A DNA stretch of 64,000 nucleotides from TMED27 sp963922705. Its GTDB lineage: Bacteria > Pseudomonadota > Alphaproteobacteria > Micavibrionales > Micavibrionaceae. Location of the stretch: positions 1 to 64,000 of the forward strand of contig CAWUJS010000002.1 of the NCBI GenBank assembly GCA_963922705.1, in the 5' to 3' direction. Made by a program: the position numbers and the translations under genes. Within the stretch, counting starts at the first letter, position 1. Every line of letters begins with the position of its first letter. Positions 61,286 through 64,000 of the stretch are shown here, one piece after another. Below the pieces are notes generated by a model. The model was not told the origin of the DNA. It made no database searches and saw only the letters and a program-made list of their open reading frames with translations.

Positions 61286-62584
61286 ATGCTCGATGACATT
61301 AACATAGAGAAATACTGGAGCATTCTGGTTGAGTGGTGCGGGAGTATTTTCTGGACACCCAACACTTTATACCAGGGGCTTGTCATTTTAAGCGCTTTTC
61401 TTTTGGCAGGTATCGTCTACCCTTCAGCCAGAAAAAAACTCCATATTGGCCTTGAAAAAACTGAATTTCCTGAAGCTGTCGACAAAACCATAGCAAATCT
61501 AGAGCGCTTGATTTTTCCTATTATCGCCATCTTACTCACCGCTGTTGGTGCAGAAATCGTTGGCACAGAAAATTTCGGCGTCAATACGACTCTCCTTGAT
61601 GGCGTTACAAAACTCCTTCTGGCATGGATTATTATTCGTATCGTTGTGCAATTTATCGGCAATCCAGCCATGCGAAGCTTTTTTGCCTTTGTCACATGGA
61701 CAATTGCCGCTCTATCTATTTTCGGCCTGTTAGACAAAACAACAACCACACTGGATGGTTTTGGCTTTACAATCGGCGAGAGCAAAATCACGCTACTCGC
61801 CATAATAAACTCTATCTTACTCATCGTAGCCTTGCTTTATTTTGCCCTATTCAGCGCAAGCTTTGCAGAACGCCGTGTCCGGGATGTAAAATCACTCACC
61901 CGATCATCACAGGTTCTAATTAGCAAAATTATTCGCGTTGCCCTCATTGTGTTTGCCCTGCTGATCGGTGTCACAAGTGCAGGAATAGACCTCTCAATCT
62001 TCGCTGTCTTTGGTGGCGCTATTGGTTTGGGGATCGGTTTTGGCCTTCAAAAAGGAATATCAAACCTCTTTTCGGGCATGCTGCTCCTTATGGACCGCTC
62101 CATCAAGCCGGGTGATGTCATAGAAATCCCGGATATCGGCACATTTGGCTGGGTTAATAACATGGCTGCACGCTACACGGAAATTGTTACACGGGATAAT
62201 AAATCCTTCCTCATTCCCAACGAAGATTTTATTACGCAACGCGTTGTCAATTGGAGTCACGGCTCAAAACTCATTCGCCTCGAAGTCAAATTCGGTGTTA
62301 GCTATAAGCATAATCCGCATAATATTCGTGATGTCGCGGTAAAAGCTATACAGGAATCGCATGATCGTATTTGCAAAAATCCCGCACCTGTTTGCCATCT
62401 TGTTGAATTTGCTGATAGCGCATTAAACTTTACCTTGCGTTTTTGGATCAAAGACGCCGAAGCCGGCGTTACGAATATTCGCGGCGTGGCCATGCTGGCG
62501 CTTTGGGATGCCTTTCAAGAACATAACATTGAAATACCATATCCACATCGACAACTTTATATGACAAACTATCCATCCGGTTAG
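61286..62584 (+). CDS. MscS-family mechanosensitive channel
   Basis: This is a small-conductance-type mechanosensitive channel that releases solutes on hypoosmotic shock. The 432-residue protein has about five membrane helices. The last one is the MscS pore helix with Gly/Ala packing (FAVFGGAIGLGIGFGLQKGISN), followed by the beta domain with LLLMDRSIKPGDVIEIPDIG, FGWVNNMAARYTEIVTRDNK and IPNEDFITQRVVNWSHG. It shares an operon with the TetR regulator. It is longer than E. coli MscS because of extra N-terminal helices. Confidence 0.94.
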   Translation: MLDDINIEKYWSILVEWCGSIFWTPNTLYQGLVILSAFLLAGIVYPSARKKLHIGLEKTEFPEAVDKTIANLERLIFPIIAILLTAVGAEIVGTENFGVNTTLLDGVTKLLLAWIIIRIVVQFIGNPAMRSFFAFVTWTIAALSIFGLLDKTTTTLDGFGFTIGESKITLLAIINSILLIVALLYFALFSASFAERRVRDVKSLTRSSQVLISKIIRVALIVFALLIGVTSAGIDLSIFAVFGGAIGLGIGFGLQKGISNLFSGMLLLMDRSIKPGDVIEIPDIGTFGWVNNMAARYTEIVTRDNKSFLIPNEDFITQRVVNWSHGSKLIRLEVKFGVSYKHNPHNIRDVAVKAIQESHDRICKNPAPVCHLVEFADSALNFTLRFWIKDAEAGVTNIRGVAMLALWDAFQEHNIEIPYPHRQLYMTNYPSG

Positions 62585-62652
62585 TCGGCCCATAGAACAG
62601 GCATAAAATCTTGTTCAATCATGGTGTGAATAACTATATGTGGCCAATGTCC

Positions 62653-62880
62653 TTATTTTTGCGCATCGCAAATAAGCTTGCCAAGATCAACATTAAGCGC
62701 CTCTGCGATTTTTAGGCATGTCAGGAGGGTTGGTTGGATTTTACCTGATTCAATTTGGCCAATAGATGTACGGTGCAAACCAGTTGTCTGACCAATTTTT
62801 TCATGTGACAAGCCCTGCTCTTTTCGAGCAGCTATCATTGCTTTTACAACATTTTTAACAATCGCATCCGGCTTTTTCAT
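62653..62880 (-). CDS. small XRE-family regulator
   Basis: The 75-residue protein is one Cro/C1-type HTH: KAMIAARKEQGLSHEKIGQT, TGLHRTSIGQIESGKIQPTL, then LKIAEALNVDLGKLICDAQK. I place the start at the ATG at 62880; an upstream ATG at 62904 is possible. It diverges from a 40-aa gene, and a perfect 14-bp palindrome lies between them, so it probably represses both itself and the partner. Confidence 0.85.
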   Translation of the reverse strand: MKKPDAIVKNVVKAMIAARKEQGLSHEKIGQTTGLHRTSIGQIESGKIQPTLLTCLKIAEALNVDLGKLICDAQK

Positions 62881-62916
62881 GAAACAATAATCTCGCCATT
62901 GCATGCAAATTGAAAC

Positions 62917-62930
62917 GAGAGTATACTCTC
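62917..62930. promoter_or_regulatory. operator-like perfect palindrome
   Basis: GAGAGTATACTCTC is a perfect 14-bp inverted repeat, 4 bases before the ATG of the 40-aa gene and 36 bases from the XRE start. Its place and symmetry fit the binding site of the XRE protein. Confidence 0.6.
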
Positions 62931-62934
62931 TATC

Positions 62935-63057
62935 ATGACTGAAGAAGAGCGTGCGTTGCTAAACCAATATTTGAATGAGATGATTGAAGGACATTACAGC
63001 ATTATGCGCGCTTTGTGGAAAATTCAAAAGTTCCTACTGACCGATGAACAGGGATAA
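62935..63057 (+). CDS. small acidic/amphipathic protein (40 aa)
   Basis: The 40-residue product MTEEERALLNQYLNEMIEGH and onward (a helix ending KIQKFLLTDEQG) looks like a helical antitoxin- or connector-type peptide. It is too short for most gene callers. The palindrome overlaps its leader and no separate ribosome-binding site is visible, so translation may be leaderless or weak. It is divergent from the XRE gene and 73 bases upstream of the large unknown gene. Confidence 0.45.
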   Translation: MTEEERALLNQYLNEMIEGHYSIMRALWKIQKFLLTDEQG

Positions 63058-63070
63058 GTGCATTTTTTTA

Positions 63071-63100
63071 TTGACAAAAAAATTATGTTTAGGGTATGGG
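63071..63100 (+). promoter_or_regulatory. candidate promoter of the edge gene
   Basis: TTGACA is a perfect -35 box; TATGGG follows 18 bases later as a weak -10. AAGGA lies 9 bases ahead of the ATG at 63131. The sequence follows the stop codon of the 40-aa gene directly. Confidence 0.4.
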
Positions 63101-63130
63101 TATATTTAAATATTTATAAGGACATACACT

Positions 63131-64000
63131 ATGATCGAAAGTTTGAGCTCCTCAATCTCTACCATAACCGACTTTACAAAAGATGTGATCTCCGGCCAAT
63201 ACAATGAGTTACTTGCAAAAGTTAGCTTGGGTGCATTAGTTACAGGCTATTCTGGTTATAAACTTGCTAAACAAGTTTGGAGTCATGATATGGATGACAA
63301 GATTATCGTTGGTGTCACAGAATATAAACATATCAAAAATGACGGAACAGAAATTTCAGCAAATGATCCCAATTATAATATCGACGATATCCAGGAAATC
63401 AGACAAAACCTGCGAACAGCCGGTGTCATAAATTTATCAGATGAGCTAAAATCCGGTGCGGATAGGCAATATAAACGCGATATTTTAAGAGCAATGTCCA
63501 ACGCTTTTGATAGCGATAAAAACCCTGATGCCTTAAGTGCCGAGCATTTGGATAAGGCCATTCTAGATCCATATAAGATGCGCGCTAAAGTGAAATGGGT
63601 TGGCTTGGAATGGGCCTGGAAAATTGCCCAAAATGGATGGGTCGGCGGTGAAAAAGGGCTTAAGAAAAGAAGACAAGAAATCGTTAAATCCCTTTTCAAT
63701 ACTCTTGCACCAAAGATGCCGGATTTTATGGCAGTGGAAGGCGATATTTTACTGAAAGATGCTGATCTTTCAAAACCTAAAACTCCCGTAATCTTTAGCC
63801 TGGTAGCAGAAAAAGGCGCTACTAACAGAGGTGGTAAAATATGGTTGAACACGCTTCAGGACGTAGAAGGACAGAATGTTCCACCTGTCGAGCATCATCA
63901 TAAGGTCGTCGTAGAATTAAGCGATGGCGTTTACACAAATGATCCAAAGCATGAACATCGTACACGACACACAAATCTCAAGAATGTGATTGATCATGCT
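63131..64000 (+). CDS. unknown protein, cut by the window end
   Basis: An open frame of 290 codons runs from the ATG at 63131 to the last base, so the gene is incomplete at its 3' end. The protein starts MIESLSSSISTITDFTKDVI, has a short hydrophobic stretch (about residues 28-48) that could be a membrane helix, and then a polar region with GVTEYKHIKNDGTEISANDP, and a helical, Lys-rich segment with KWVGLEWAWKIAQNGWVGGE. Later residues look beta-rich with VIFSLVAEKGATNRGGKIWL. I recognise no family. It follows a 40-aa gene and a divergent XRE regulator, a layout seen in toxin, phage or defence loci, but nothing in its sequence proves such a role. Confidence 0.75.
   Translation, partial: MIESLSSSISTITDFTKDVISGQYNELLAKVSLGALVTGYSGYKLAKQVWSHDMDDKIIVGVTEYKHIKNDGTEISANDPNYNIDDIQEIRQNLRTAGVINLSDELKSGADRQYKRDILRAMSNAFDSDKNPDALSAEHLDKAILDPYKMRAKVKWVGLEWAWKIAQNGWVGGEKGLKKRRQEIVKSLFNTLAPKMPDFMAVEGDILLKDADLSKPKTPVIFSLVAEKGATNRGGKIWLNTLQDVEGQNVPPVEHHHKVVVELSDGVYTNDPKHEHRTRHTNLKNVIDHA

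Noticed and set aside
63373..63852. Minus-strand 159-aa frame near the right edge
   Set aside because: It is the antisense shadow of the long plus-strand frame that runs off the window; no ribosome-binding site.
1..64000. tRNA or rRNA genes
   Set aside because: I scanned the intergenic gaps for T-loop and anticodon patterns and for rRNA signatures and saw none; a tRNAscan run would settle it.
1..64000. Replication origin
   Set aside because: No cluster of DnaA-box-like TTATCCACA sequences was seen, and no dnaA, dnaN or parAB genes are present.

Overview
The window comes from an alphaproteobacterium with moderate GC and AT-rich intergenic DNA. Supporting signs: a DivK-PleD pair; an EipB/DUF1849 envelope protein; the rnr-topA-dprA-plsY-pyrB block; an ftsH-glmM-hisZ-purA run; an alphaproteobacterial-type rplJ leader; and LPS transport genes arranged rnd-kdsD-lptC-lptA-lptB. 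Genus cannot be fixed from sequence alone. Dot/Icm-type (T4BSS/IncI) secretion genes and several palindromic repeat families would suit a predatory, host-associated or environmental lineage near Micavibrio or other deep alphaproteobacteria, but that is inference.

Layout. 0-0.4 kb: a dead IS630 transposase fragment and a 66-bp palindromic repeat. 0.4-10.5 kb (minus): rpoC, rpoB, rplL, rplJ with a leader/attenuator. The usual flanking genes (rplKA, rpsL-rpsG-fusA) are absent on both sides. 10.6-14.7 kb: an accessory block with an XRE regulator, a GNAT-like protein ending in an Asn-Gly microsatellite, and two unknown coiled-coil-type proteins. 14.7-23.6 kb (minus): rpmG, rnr (carrying an in-frame palindromic element), topA, dprA, plsY, pyrB (no pyrC) and an A24 prepilin peptidase; three other palindromic repeats sit between these genes. 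23.8-27 kb: a 56-aa small protein, then EipB, DivK and PleD. 27-31.3 kb (minus): a proline-rich protein, a lytic transglycosylase, DotD, DotC and DotB. 31.5-36.6 kb: UDG family 5, rpoZ, an orphan ABC ATPase, SCO1, then a TPP riboswitch controlling a CHMI-family tautomerase and thiC. 36.7-42 kb (minus): rnd-kdsD-lptCAB and an O-antigen-ligase-like protein. 42-48 kb: a PopA-like degenerate REC-GGDEF protein, a small beta-rich protein behind an attenuator-like terminator, nrdB, several small or unknown genes and a degenerate membrane-anchored SNase. 48-54.7 kb (minus): purA, hisZ, glmM, ftsH, tilS. 54.9-64 kb: a putative secreted HExxH-like protein, a hybrid kinase/response-regulator pair, a YjbH-like outer-membrane protein, TetR-MscS, a divergent XRE/40-aa pair around a perfect palindrome, and an unknown gene cut by the window end.

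How the genes connect. Housekeeping transcription/translation genes alternate with envelope assembly (LPS transport, PlsY, GlmM, EipB, YjbH) and cell-cycle/c-di-GMP signalling (DivK, PleD and a candidate c-di-GMP effector without a catalytic site). The Dot-type genes encode an ATPase and outer-membrane core parts only; the rest of any such machine must lie elsewhere. The most unusual items are the CHMI tautomerase inside the thiamine riboswitch operon, the PopA-like effector, the in-frame palindromic element in rnr, the PMxFF-repeat protein beside the Dot genes, and the unrecognised divergent system at the right edge.
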